Notes under the pieces: model-generated
Databases searched by the model: none
Told to the model about the DNA's origin: nothing
Seen by the model: only the letters and a program-made list of their open reading frames with translations
Source of the DNA: Anomaloglossus baeobatrachus
Lineage: Eukaryota; Chordata; Amphibia; Anura; Aromobatidae
Assembly (NCBI RefSeq): GCF_048569485.1
Contig: NC_134358.1
Span: 245,434,964-245,498,963, forward strand
Length of the DNA stretch: 64,000 nucleotides
Direction of reading: 5' to 3'
Part shown: positions 22,749 to 33,057 of the stretch, piece by piece
How the letters are laid out: the number at the start of each line of letters is the position of its first letter
How positions within the stretch are numbered: position 1 is the stretch's first letter
Translations under genes and position numbers: made by a program

Positions 22749-23837
22749 TAGCACCCACAGGGCAAGGGGTTATCTTTACTCATCACCACGCCGGTGATGT
22801 CGGGTCAGGGGGATTTTACAGGTGGCCCTTGCCGGCTTTGTGGCCCCGAGGTGTACAATAAAGAGGGGTAGGATGATGGTGGAAGGTTGTCTCGTAATGC
22901 CACCTGCAGTACGCGGCCAGGGATTAGCCGCCACTGCTGTCGCTGTCCTCCAAGGCGTATGATTGTAGCAGCTAAGATGTTTCTACACCTCACAGGTGGA
23001 GCGGGTGCCGGGGAGAATGATGAGGAGAGATGGCGCCGATGCGTGGGGCGCCGGCAAGGACAGGCGGACAGTCTCTATGGGTTTCAGGTTTCTTTACTCA
23101 CAGTTCCAGTTGGCCCGGGAGATACCAGTCACCACCCTGATGGGCCCCAGTCGATCCCTCTTCCGTTGTAGATCAGACCCGGTACAGTGGATGGTGGGCC
23201 CTTCCTCCTTACGCCGTTAGAGATGGGTCCCCGTGGCCTGAAGCTACTTGGGGACCCCGGTTCTTGAAAAGTGAACTCTTGTCCCATATGCAGGTGCCAC
23301 CGGTCCGTAATGAGGCCAGACTAAGATCATGACTCCGGACTTATGTAGCACTGTGCTCCGGGGAACTGTGGTGGCCAGAGGGACATACATTCCCCTGGCC
23401 TGCAGATTTTGGTGAAACAACTTGAAGTCTGTTCCACCCAGGATTCTGCACCCTGCACTGTGCCAGTCCTGAGGGAGCAATGAAGCTCTCTCCTCGGCGA
23501 CCGTATTGACTCCTGCGTCCCACCAGAGCCACTGGTAAAACCAGTCTCCTCTCTTCCTCGCCTGCTGGAGAACCCTTCATTGTTGTGTTGCTCCTAACTC
23601 CCCCTGATGGCTGCTCCTCCCCCGGTTCCCTGTCACTAGTGGGTTGCAGCCCCCCATGTTTGGTGACTGCCCTAAGACCCAACCATAGCCGGTCCCAGGT
23701 GGGGAGGCCAACCTGGTTGTGTGTATGAGTTGGTGTGTTGCGGAACCGGTACTGACTTCCTCTGGATCCAGGATGAGTACCGCACCTTAAGTGAGGTGCA
23801 GTACCCTGTGGTGACTGACGCTTCAGGGGCGCCACAC
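22749..23837. mobile_element. Unclassified repeat with TGTAGCACCC ends, copy 2
   Basis: It begins TGTAGCACCCACAGGG and ends TTCAGGGGCGCCACA. In reverse orientation it shares internal and end blocks with the element at 4789-5948 (for example GCCACCTGC-GTACGCGG-like near 22898, and the TTCAGGGGYGCCACA end). TG...CA ends hint at a solo long terminal repeat, but no internal partner or clear target duplication is seen. It is GC-rich and noncoding; the open frames are not credible. Confidence 0.5.
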
Positions 23838-23840
23838 TAA

Positions 23841-24436
23841 CATCATGTAATAGTCTCACTGTCAGGATTGAGCTCTGCATGCTGATTCTAGCAGTCATCA
23901 AATGAACATTCCACTCATCTGCAATTTTTCATACTTTGACATGCGACAACAAGCTTGTCTTCCTGTTTCTCTCAATTTTTCAAAGAACATTGAAGAAATT
24001 AGGAAGAGCAGCTTGGCGGTATGTGACTAAGTGTGCGAACTGCATATGAATGAGCAGTCACATGACAACTATTCAAAACCACTTTGGGTGGGACACCAAA
24101 TTTAATTATTGCCCCAGGTGCTGGAAAGCCTAGATACATCTCTGCATAGTCTGACCTTGTAGCCATGTAGATCCTAAAGGCAGTGGTTCTGGTTTCAATT
24201 CAGCTTCATCTCATCTGCAGGTCCACTGTAACAACCACAAAATCTCCAGAATGTGGGCCACTTACTTCCTGCAGTTTTCAGGGTTAACTCTTCATTGAAA
24301 TAAGAAGCACTCTGGAATAATAAGGTCTAATCTGATATATTTTGCGTAAATTATATTAATGGTGTGCTCTCCTTGATAGTTGTGTTGTACACAACATTCA
24401 AAATGTTTAAAACATCCATGGCTGTTGTAGATCCAT
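23841..24436. other. No feature recognised
   Basis: AT-rich low-copy-looking sequence without a credible open frame. Confidence 0.35.
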
Positions 24437-24760
24437 GTGTGTACATGAGGTACAAAGAAAATCAGAAAGGAGGAAAAAGTGCACAGTCTGCGCTTCTGTG
24501 AAAAGATTTTGCCATGAAGGTCCAGGACACATCAGAGGGTGCAATGCGGTTTTATTTATTTATAACATGTTTCCAAGTTGCCTCTCTTCTTCATCAGAGT
24601 CTCTTTTCCTGATAAAGAAGTGAGGAAGTGTAGATACGCGTTGAATAAAATCGCATTGCACCTGCTGATGTGGCCTGGACCTTGCTGACACAACTTCACG
24701 GCAGCGCAGACTAAGCACTTTTTCCTCCTTCCTGATTTTCTTTGTACCTCATGTATACAC
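24437..24760. mobile_element. Hairpin element, ~160-bp arms
   Basis: GTGTACATGAGGTACAAAGA on the left is mirrored by TCTTTGTACCTCATGTATAC on the right, and the arms continue, with more differences, almost to the centre near 24595. The arms include GTCCAGG-CACATCAG and GTGCAATGCG-TTTTATT blocks and a CTTCATCAGAG motif. Noncoding. It is the same general design as the hairpin at 25057-25370. Confidence 0.75.
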
Positions 24761-25056
24761 AGAACAAAATGATCATGAAAAACATGTTTCCTCATATAGA
24801 ACATCACCTTAAACAAGTCATCCATGAATAGAAAAAAATTAAAATAAAAGGAAATGTCATTCTAATTTCTTCAATACCTAAATAATATTTGATATTCAAA
24901 GACTGTGGAGGGAGGAAAGACAGGTGCATAGGGTCTTAACCGATAAAAACAATTTTGAAAATTACAAGGTGCACTAACCTATAGATGTTGTGAAATAGTC
25001 ACAACACCTAATGACGTATAATCACTGGTGGAGACAGATGTGGACCCGCAATAGTG

Positions 25057-25370
25057 GAAATGGATCTTTAGAGGAAACCGGGGATCACCGCCGCGCTTGT
25101 CACCAATGACACTTAGTAATTATTGTTCCAAGTAATTTATTTAAAAGAGCATATACAAGTCTACACGTTTCACGGGTCTCTGCCCCCTTCCTCAGGACAG
25201 TATAGATCTTCCGTGTCATTAATATACTGTCCTGAGGAAGGGGGCAGAGACCCCTGAAACGCATAGACTTGTATATGCTCTTTGAATAAATGACTTGGAA
25301 TAATAACTACTAAGTGTCATTGGTGACAAGCGCGGCGGTGATCCCCGGTTTCCTCTAAAGATCCATTTCT
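25057..25370. mobile_element. Hairpin element, ~147-bp arms, ~95% matched
   Basis: Left arm GGAAATGGATCTTTAGAGGA... and right arm ...TCCTCTAAAGATCCATTTCT are almost exact complements, meeting in TCCTGAGGAAGG / CCTTCCTCAGGA and a ~25-bp loop. Only a handful of mismatches were seen by eye, so the inverted duplication is young or maintained. It abuts the truncated left end of Tc1 copy 5 at 25371. Confidence 0.85.
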
Positions 25371-26965
25371 AAATAATATTTGGACAGTGACACAAGCTTT
25401 GGCATTTTAGCTGTTTATTAAAACATATTGAAGATACAGTTATATAATCAATATATTCTTAAAGTGTAAATGCTAAACTTTAATTTGAGGGTATTTACAT
25501 CCTAATTGCAGAAGCGTTAAGGAATTACAACTTTTTAACATGTATCTGCCTCTTTTTCAATGGACCAAAAGTAATTTGACAAATATCTTAAAAACTCTTG
25601 ATTGGGCTCCATCGGTAGTCCATCATCATTTAAACAGGTAAAAGGTCTGGAGCTGATTCTATGTGTGGCATTTACATTTGGAAGCTGTTGCTGTGAACCC
25701 ACAACATGCGGTCAAAGGAGCTCTCAATCGAAGAGAAACAGACTGTCAATAGGCTGATGAAGAAATCCATTCAAGAAACAGCAGAAATACTAGGATTGGC
25801 CAAATCAACAGTTTGGTACATTCTGCAAAAAAACATAGCGTACTGTTGAGCTCAGAAACTCAAAGACCTGGATGTCCACGGAAGATAACAATGGTGATTA
25901 ACCACAGAATCCTTTCCATTGTGAAGAAAACCCCTACAGAACATCCACCCAAGTGAAGAAAACTCTCCAGAAAGTAGGTGTTTCAGTATCCAAGTCTCCC
26001 ATAAAGATAAAACTTGATGAGAGCAAATACAGAGGGGTCACCACAAGGTGCAAACCATTAAAGCAGCCTTAAAAATAGAAAGGTCAGTTTAGATATTGCT
26101 AAAAAAAATGTAAGAAAGCAGCTCAGTTCTGGAAAAGCATTCTTTGAAGAAATGAAAATAAGATTAACCTGTTCCAGTATGGTTCATAACACAAAGCACA
26201 CCACATCCTCTGTAAAACATGGTGGAGGCAGTGTGATGGCATGGGCATGCATGGCTTTCAATGGTCCTCAGTCGCAAGTATTTATTGATGATGTGACTGA
26301 AGACCGAAGCAGCCGGATGAACTCTGAAGTGTACAGGGCTATACTATCTGCTCAGATGCAATCAAAAACGGCAAGGTTGATTGGATGACACTTCACAGTA
26401 TGACTGAACAATGACTCTAAACATACTACAAAAGCAAGGCATAAGTCTTTTAAGGCAAAAAAGCAGAATATTCTGAATGGACAAGTCAATCACCAGATCT
26501 CAACCCAATCAAGCATGCATTTTCACATACTTAAGACAATACTTAAAACAGAAACACCCATAAACAAGCAACAACTGAAGTCAGCGGCAGTAAAGGTCTG
26601 GCAAAGCATCACAAAAGGAGGAAACCCAGCATTTGGTGACGTCAATGGCTTCCAGACTTCAGGCAGTCATTGCCTGCAAAGAATTATTTACAAAGTATTA
26701 AAAATGAGCAATTTAATTATGGTAAAGTTATTTTTTCAATTTACTTTTTTAGCCCCTGGAATGAGGAAGCTTTGTTAAAAAATAGTTGCAATTCCTAAAC
26801 ATTTCACAGGATATTTTTGTTCAACCCTTTAATTAAGCCTGATTAAACCTGAAAGTCTCCACTTTAATTCCACCTCAGTTGTTTTATTTTAGATAAAAAA
26901 TAGTGGCATGCAGAGGCCAAATCACAAAGATTCAGTCACTGGCCAAATATTTCTGGACTTAACTA
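25371..26965 (+). mobile_element. Tc1/mariner transposon 5, decayed
   Basis: It is the same family as the copy at 20821-22474, in the opposite orientation. The right end (CCAAATATTTCTGGACTTAA) is followed by TA (26966-26967). The left end lacks the first ~12 bases of the inverted repeat, starting directly at AAATAATATTTGGACAGTG next to the hairpin. The transposase is broken. Confidence 0.88.
25706..26701 (+). pseudogene. Tc1 transposase pseudogene
   Basis: It starts ATG CGG TCA AAG (MRSKELSIEEKQ) at 25706, matching the intact relative at 21076-22113, and ends LFTKY-stop at 26699-26701. Frameshifts and stops interrupt it: the N-terminal stretch closes within about 50 codons (YC-stop near 25848), and the central region is open from 26152 to 26388 (KHGGGSVMAWACMAFNG, then SSRMNSEVY). 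The second Asp motif is altered near 26400 (NNDSKHTTKA-like), and the C-terminal part is open from 26515 to 26701. It is clearly dead and older than the intact copy. Confidence 0.85.
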
Positions 26966-26967
26966 TA

Positions 26968-27400
26968 CTGGAGATACCGGTGGTGCTATGGTGAAAAGGG
27001 GTCATACAGAGTAATGGCTACCCTGGCTTTCTAAATTCTGAGAAGCCACTGTGATCTGGAGAGAACATATGCCACTTGTGGAGCCATCTTCAGGTCATAG
27101 CAGTGGAGCTTCCTACTGCGCACACTCGCAGTTACCTGTCCCGTTAACATCGAAGTCAAGTTTCCATCAGTATAACAATACTATGAACATTTTAATATGC
27201 CACAGTGACTACCTCTGTAGAGAAAACAAGCATAATTTGCTAATTAAATGGTTTTTAATTTAATTAATTTACAATTACATTTTATATAGATCTTTATTTT
27301 GTTGCTATTCTTGGATAACCCCTTTAAAAGAGTCTAATAGTTTGTCTGCCTGCCACACCATGTCGTTTGTTAGGACAAAGCGAAGACGAGGAGTAGGCAG
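26968..27400. other. Unrecognised; possible right end of a TTAA MITE near 27312
   Basis: Mostly AT-rich and featureless. GGATAACCCCTTTAA at about 27314-27328 resembles the right end of the ATGGGTTGTCC family, but no matching left end was found. Confidence 0.3.
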
Positions 27401-27429
27401 AGTAGAAACTCGCCTAGGGCACTACCTCC

Positions 27430-28480
27430 TGCCTCCCCTATGAGGTGCACTTTGGGGGGCTATAGGGGTCATTATACTGGGAGCTGGAGAGACATCATAC
27501 TGTAAAAAGGGCTGTGGTGACCATACGGAATAGGGGGCTGTGTTGGATATACTAGTTGGGCTATTATAATGTACAGTATATAGGGGGCTGTGGGGTCATA
27601 GTGCATCGGTGATTGGGGGCAAAAATACTGTATGGAATAATGTGGGGGCCATTATTCTGTATATGGGAAGCTGAGGTGGACATTATTCTATACATGAGGG
27701 GCTGTGGTGGTGACCATACTATATAATGGGGGCTGTGGAGACATCATACTGCATGGGTGTCGGTGATGGACCTGGTGTATATCAGGGGCTGTTGTCGATA
27801 TACTGTATGAACAGCTGTGTTGAACATCAGAGTGTATATTGGGGGGCTGTTGTGGATATACTATATGGTCGGTTGTGGTGTCAATCATACTATGTAGGAG
27901 GACAGAGTGAAGAGGGGGTAGTTTTGAGAGGACAACATGGTGGACAGTATGAGGGTATAGCATGAAGCGGATGCATAGAATGGAGAGGGGGCAGCGTAAA
28001 ATGGGGGCACAACATGGAGAGGTTAGCATAGCGGGGAGAAGCTGTGGAGATGGGACAGCCAGGGTATAGGCTGTGGTTCATAAGGATGGATGATGTGGTA
28101 CTTATTAGAAAAAGAACCTGGCACTCGAATATACAGTTTATGTTCAATCTATTCCTTTTATTCAATTCCGAACATTTCAGCTCTACCATGAGCTTTCGAC
28201 AGCAGCCAGTGTGGTGGTTATAGCTGATAATAGCAGACAGTGGAGTGGTTATAGCTCATTAAGGTGGACAGTGTGCAGGGTATATAACAGAAGAGGATTA
28301 TTTAGGTCACGGTATAGACAGATATGTTTAAGTAGAGGGCATGTTAATACTCTTATTTTTAAGTAAACCGTGTTAAGATGTGCTGCAGAAGACTGGAGAA
28401 GAGGGAGATCTGCAGAGATGAGCTGTGGATGTGAAAAGTCCTCAAGGTGTCTGGACCAGATGGAGAAGAAAATAAAGAAA
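27430..28480. repeat. Degenerate satellite related to 17200-18120
   Basis: Loose tandem array of GGGGGCTGTGG-GACAT-ATACTGTAT-like units (27430-28090), then, after an insertion-like block with CGAACATTTCAGCTCTACC (28097-28200), a tail with AAGATGTGCTGCAGAAGACT that matches the tail at 18049. The order of parts is the same as at 17.2 kb. Confidence 0.6.
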
Positions 28481-28980
28481 TGACTTAGAGACGATGCTAA
28501 CTATTGGTATCTGGATACAAATGTTTTCTTTTTGATACTTGAATCTCATCAGTATTGTGGTTCCTCTATGGCCCACAGTCTGATAATGACCGATTCTTTA
28601 TCTTACTTTGAAAATGAACTCCTTGTTGAACCTCCGCCATAAAATATACCACTTTTATTTATTACTTTTCCCGGTATTTTCTTGTAAAAAGGATATCAAT
28701 TCCAATGTTGTTACCTAACCCTTTGGAGGATGGAGGTACGTTGGGGATCCTGTACCGTGTGCGAGTATCTTTACAGTTCATAAAGGCTTTTTTTTTTTTT
28801 TTTTTACAAATATCCACAGGCTACAATTGATTTCATATTTTCTATGTGAATAATATACAGAAATGTGTGTCATGTATAAAATAGAACATTACCACCTTAA
28901 AGTCAGTTGTGCATGCGATACGTTGCATCTGAACTGCAAGAACAAGGTGTTTTTTTTATTTTTAACACATATACGGTAGA
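28481..28980. other. No feature recognised
   Basis: AT-rich, with a T-run near 28788-28804. No open frame of note. Confidence 0.35.
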
Positions 28981-29119
28981 TCAGGTGTGGGCAATTAATT
29001 TTCTCAAGTAAAACTTGTGAAGGTTATGGCCAAACCAATAGGCTGTACACAATTCTGCTCATTATAATTATTAATTAATTTGTATCATTTAATAACGAGC
29101 AGAATTAAAGTATGTTGAT

Positions 29120-29645
29120 TTTCACAATGCAGTAGGACGTCCACAGAAATCCCTCAGCGCAGTAAGAGATCCCCACAAAGCCACCCCCCAAAGTATGATG
29201 TCCCCATACAGTAAAATATAGCCACACAGCCTCCAACGCAGTATGATGTGCCTAGAAATCTCTGAACGCAGTACGATATCCTCACAAAGCAACCCCACAA
29301 AGTATGATGTAGCCACACAGCCCCCCCACAGAGTATGATGTCCCCATGCAGTATGATGTAGCCACACAGCCCCCCCACAGAGTATGATGTCCCCAGAAAT
29401 CTCTCAGGGCAGTACGAGATCACTACACAGCCACCCCCTAAAGTATGATGTCCCCATACAGTATGATATAGCCACACAGCCCCCACTGCAGTATGATGTG
29501 CCCAGAAATCTCTCAACACAGCACGAGATCACCACACAGCCACCCCCAAGGTATGAGGTCCTCATGCAGTGTGATGTAGCCACACAAACCACCACGCACT
29601 ATAATATCCACACACATCGCTTCACTCAGTATGGTGATCTAAATT
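29120..29645. repeat. Tandem repeat, GTATGATGTCCCCA / CACACAGCCCCC units
   Basis: About twenty imperfect ~24-bp units of the form CAGTATGATGT-CCCC and GCCACACAGCCCCCCC, in a higher-order pattern separated by AGAAATCTCTCA blocks about every 120 bp. The complement resembles the units at 27430-28090. Minus-strand open frames are by-products. Confidence 0.75.
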
Positions 29646-29649
29646 TCTC

Positions 29650-32384
29650 ACAACTATTGAACATTTAAAAAATTAAATAAAAAGCAAAACTACTCAACTA
29701 ACCCTGTCCCCCCCAATTCTCTGGTCTATGCAGTGTACTTAGCTGCACACAGCTGGTGCAATGGAGTGACGTTATGTCTATTACACTTTTAGACACAATG
29801 GTGTAAGAGGGAACTGATGGCTCCCTGTTCCATCACTGTATTGACCAATAGTTCAATCTCAAGGATACAGATACCAGTTAAATTTATACACGGGCAGGTA
29901 GCAACCATGTGGTATGGAGCCAGACAGGGTATGTGGCCACACTTTGCCCAGGTCAGCTATAGATTATGAAATTTAAATAGGTTCCTAATATGGCACTAAT
30001 ATAAAAAATTATCATCACAGGGGCATTTACTCTGGTGTATTGGGAACAGAAGTGGCATGTTTGTAACAGCATCAATGAATAAGCCAGTTTTGAGATGAAA
30101 ACACTATATAAGTAGCTGCTTCTATTATATGGAATGCTAGGACCTTTGATTTCAATGTGATGTGATATGATTTCAGCATAATTATGATGTATCATGGATA
30201 TTAGGTGATGGGTACGAGTGGAGATAGATATGACTGCAGCTGATTTTAATATTTGTTTGTGTCAGAACAGATTAGCTTTTTCCTGTTTGTGTAGAATTTT
30301 TCACTTTCAATTATTAATTTTAAAATGGGGAGAAATGAGCTTGCAGACTTACACATAAAGTGAAAGAATCCATTTGTCAATGGCGAAGGATGAAGATGTG
30401 GCCATATAAAGACTCCCAGGCTACATGTGATATACGTACAGTAGCTACAGAGACAGGCAGGTCAGTCATTTTACTATGGGTTATACAAACACTGGCAGCT
30501 CAATGAAGGCATTTCAGTCTGCTATTGAGGTAGTTTGCTCACCAGAAGATGTGAAATAGACGCCTAGGTGTAAAAGGTATCCCAAATATTTTATCTGCTA
30601 GCTACCCATTCATATTGTTCTCAAGCTTAAGAGACAAACCCTTAACAATTTTTTGCTCATATTACATAAAATGCTATAGCAATTTATTAATTTTAAAAAG
30701 TGCAAAATATAAAAGTAAAAAAAGACATCCGTTTGATGTTCTGTAGACGTGTAACATGGTCATATGAAATTGCTTTATTGAATGCAGATAATTTAAAAGT
30801 CCCTGATTTCTACTGACCACACGCCTTACATCACTTACACTACGTGCACACTTGCAGTTTCTAAAAATTGTTATTGTTGAACTTCGTGGTAAATTCATAC
30901 TTGGATTCTATTCATTTAAATATCTATAGAACAAGAAAAGCTCAGAATAAAGCATCAATTACAACTTTGGTCACTTTGACGTGGCAAAACCAGAAGTGGG
31001 TCAAGGACACAGAAGAGGTACAGATACTGACCGAAGTACTGCTGTACAATGGAGGCCTAAAAACATTTCTTCAATCACACAAAATATTCTAGTGATGCCA
31101 GAGAGTGGATCTTCTCAAATTAAGAAAATTCTACCCAATTTGTGGATGGTTGAGGATGGTTTCCATATGACAAAACTCTACACCAGCTTTAGAAATCCTA
31201 CATTATACATTTTTCAGTTGAAGCCCATATCGGAATATTAAGGATTTAAATTTTACATATAAAGTGGTTATTTAGTAAATACCTATATTTAATCTATTGG
31301 CTAAAAGGTATGTTAAATACATGAAGCATTCAAACACCATGCATACAATACTAGCACTGGCCACATATTATAGATAATGCTTATAGGTCTAGAATTAAAT
31401 TTAATCAATAAATAAGATGAAATATCATAACTAAGACCAAGTTCCATGGGGCAAAAAAGTGTCAAATCACTTACCTTCAAATTGGAAGGGATCATGATAC
31501 TTGAATAAATGACAACTTCACGTTAAGTCTGATTTTTATAAAACACTTATTTCTAGAATAGGTGCATCACTATTAATATACTGGATCCTCTATATCCGTA
31601 GAATTGATTGGGGACAACGTGTCAGAGCTTCAGAGAGTGAGGTCTTTACTGCAGCATGTCAAAGGCCTTCTGCATTTTACAGAGTGTCTCGTCAGCTCAG
31701 ACCATCATAGGTACCCAATCTGGTGAGAAATACCTGACTTAGCAAATATCTCTACAAATGGTAAATTCTCAATGTTTGCCGTTCACCCATATTCACAGAC
31801 AGTATGATTTACGAGATGGCTCACTCATGTGAAATATCATGCATTTCTAAAAGTGGCACCTATGTGAGAAGAGCGTCTCAAGTTACAGGGCATATATTTA
31901 TAGTCTAATGGAGCAAGATGAGCATTCCCAACGGATTTCTATATTAATTCACCCTGGTAAATTAATAAATTTTGTCAGCAGCTTGGTGAACGGCTTCTGT
32001 ACCTCATACAGAATGAAGAGTTGTCCGAGCTGCCCACAGAACGAGCACATCTCACGATTTGTTCTCTGCTTGGCTGCCTTGTCAGGTGAAAATGGAATAT
32101 TGGTGAGGGTCCCTTAGGTGGCACCTGAATCCATTAGAAATTTAGGTGATAGTGTGGAAATACCATTTTACATATAACGTATGAGTATATATTTGACCAA
32201 AAGCTACATCAGAATTTCTTACAAATCCTAAAAGCAGATAAATAGAACCAAATAAAATAATTGAGTCAAAATATTAGATTTTTATCCCCTGAATAAAAAA
32301 ATAAAAAACAAATATCACATGTCTGTCAGTGGTGAAATTATATGACCCTTTGAAATTAACTGGTAATTCTTGAGACTTGATTTT
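29650..32384. other. Low-copy-looking AT-rich DNA; no gene or element recognised
   Basis: No inverted repeats, tandem arrays or credible coding frames stand out. Open frames in the area (for example 30868-31092, 30981-31241 and 31908-32117) are short and without motifs. It may be intronic or intergenic host DNA. Confidence 0.4.
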
Positions 32385-32475
32385 TCCTTGATGTCCTGAT
32401 GAAGAAGACAGTGTTCTCTGAAATGCATTGACTTGAATGAAGAATAAAGAGATTAAATAATCAACATGGTTTATT
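32385..32475. repeat. Single arm of a CCTGATGAAG...AATAAA type repeat
   Basis: TGTCCTGATGAAGAAGACAG followed by GAAATGCATTGACTTGAATG and AATAAA resembles the central part of the hairpin elements at 24437 and 25057. Only one arm is present here. Confidence 0.4.
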
Positions 32476-33057
32476 TCTGGTGATAACGCGGCATACACCA
32501 GATCACTCCCCTGTTACGTCAGGAAGGGAGAAAGAGGGAAAGCCTTTACCCCACCTAGGGACAGAGGTCACTTGGGGGATTTGTTTTTTTATCCTGAGAA
32601 GGACCTTTGAACATAAAGCCAGTATTCCTTTTCTTTTCATCGCTCCCGATCACTAGAGGGTGTTCTCTGACCAGCTCTTCTCCTTCAAAAGAACCTTTTG
32701 TAAGACGGAAAGGACAGATTCAGAAAGCCCTTTTTGTCTCCTGCCTTCTCCAAGATAGCATCCAACACCAAGCTGAAATGGAATTCACCCTCACACGAAT
32801 AGCACACAATTGCACCTTAGCTTGCATATCCCTCTGGCCAACATTTTAACCAGAGCTCAACGGCTGCTTTAGATAATGAAGCCGATCTAGACGCCAGTCT
32901 AGGTGAATCAGTTGAAGCTTCAGACATAAAAAAAAATAAAAAAAATAATAGCTGCTGCCCCATGCATTAAGGGAATAGGTACCAATATATTATCTCTAGC
33001 CACCTTGTTTATCATTTGATCCTCCAGATGATAGGCAGCGCATGTTGCAGAAATGAC

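Noticed and set aside
29122-29668. Paired open frames on both strands
   Set aside because: By-products of a ~24-bp tandem array.
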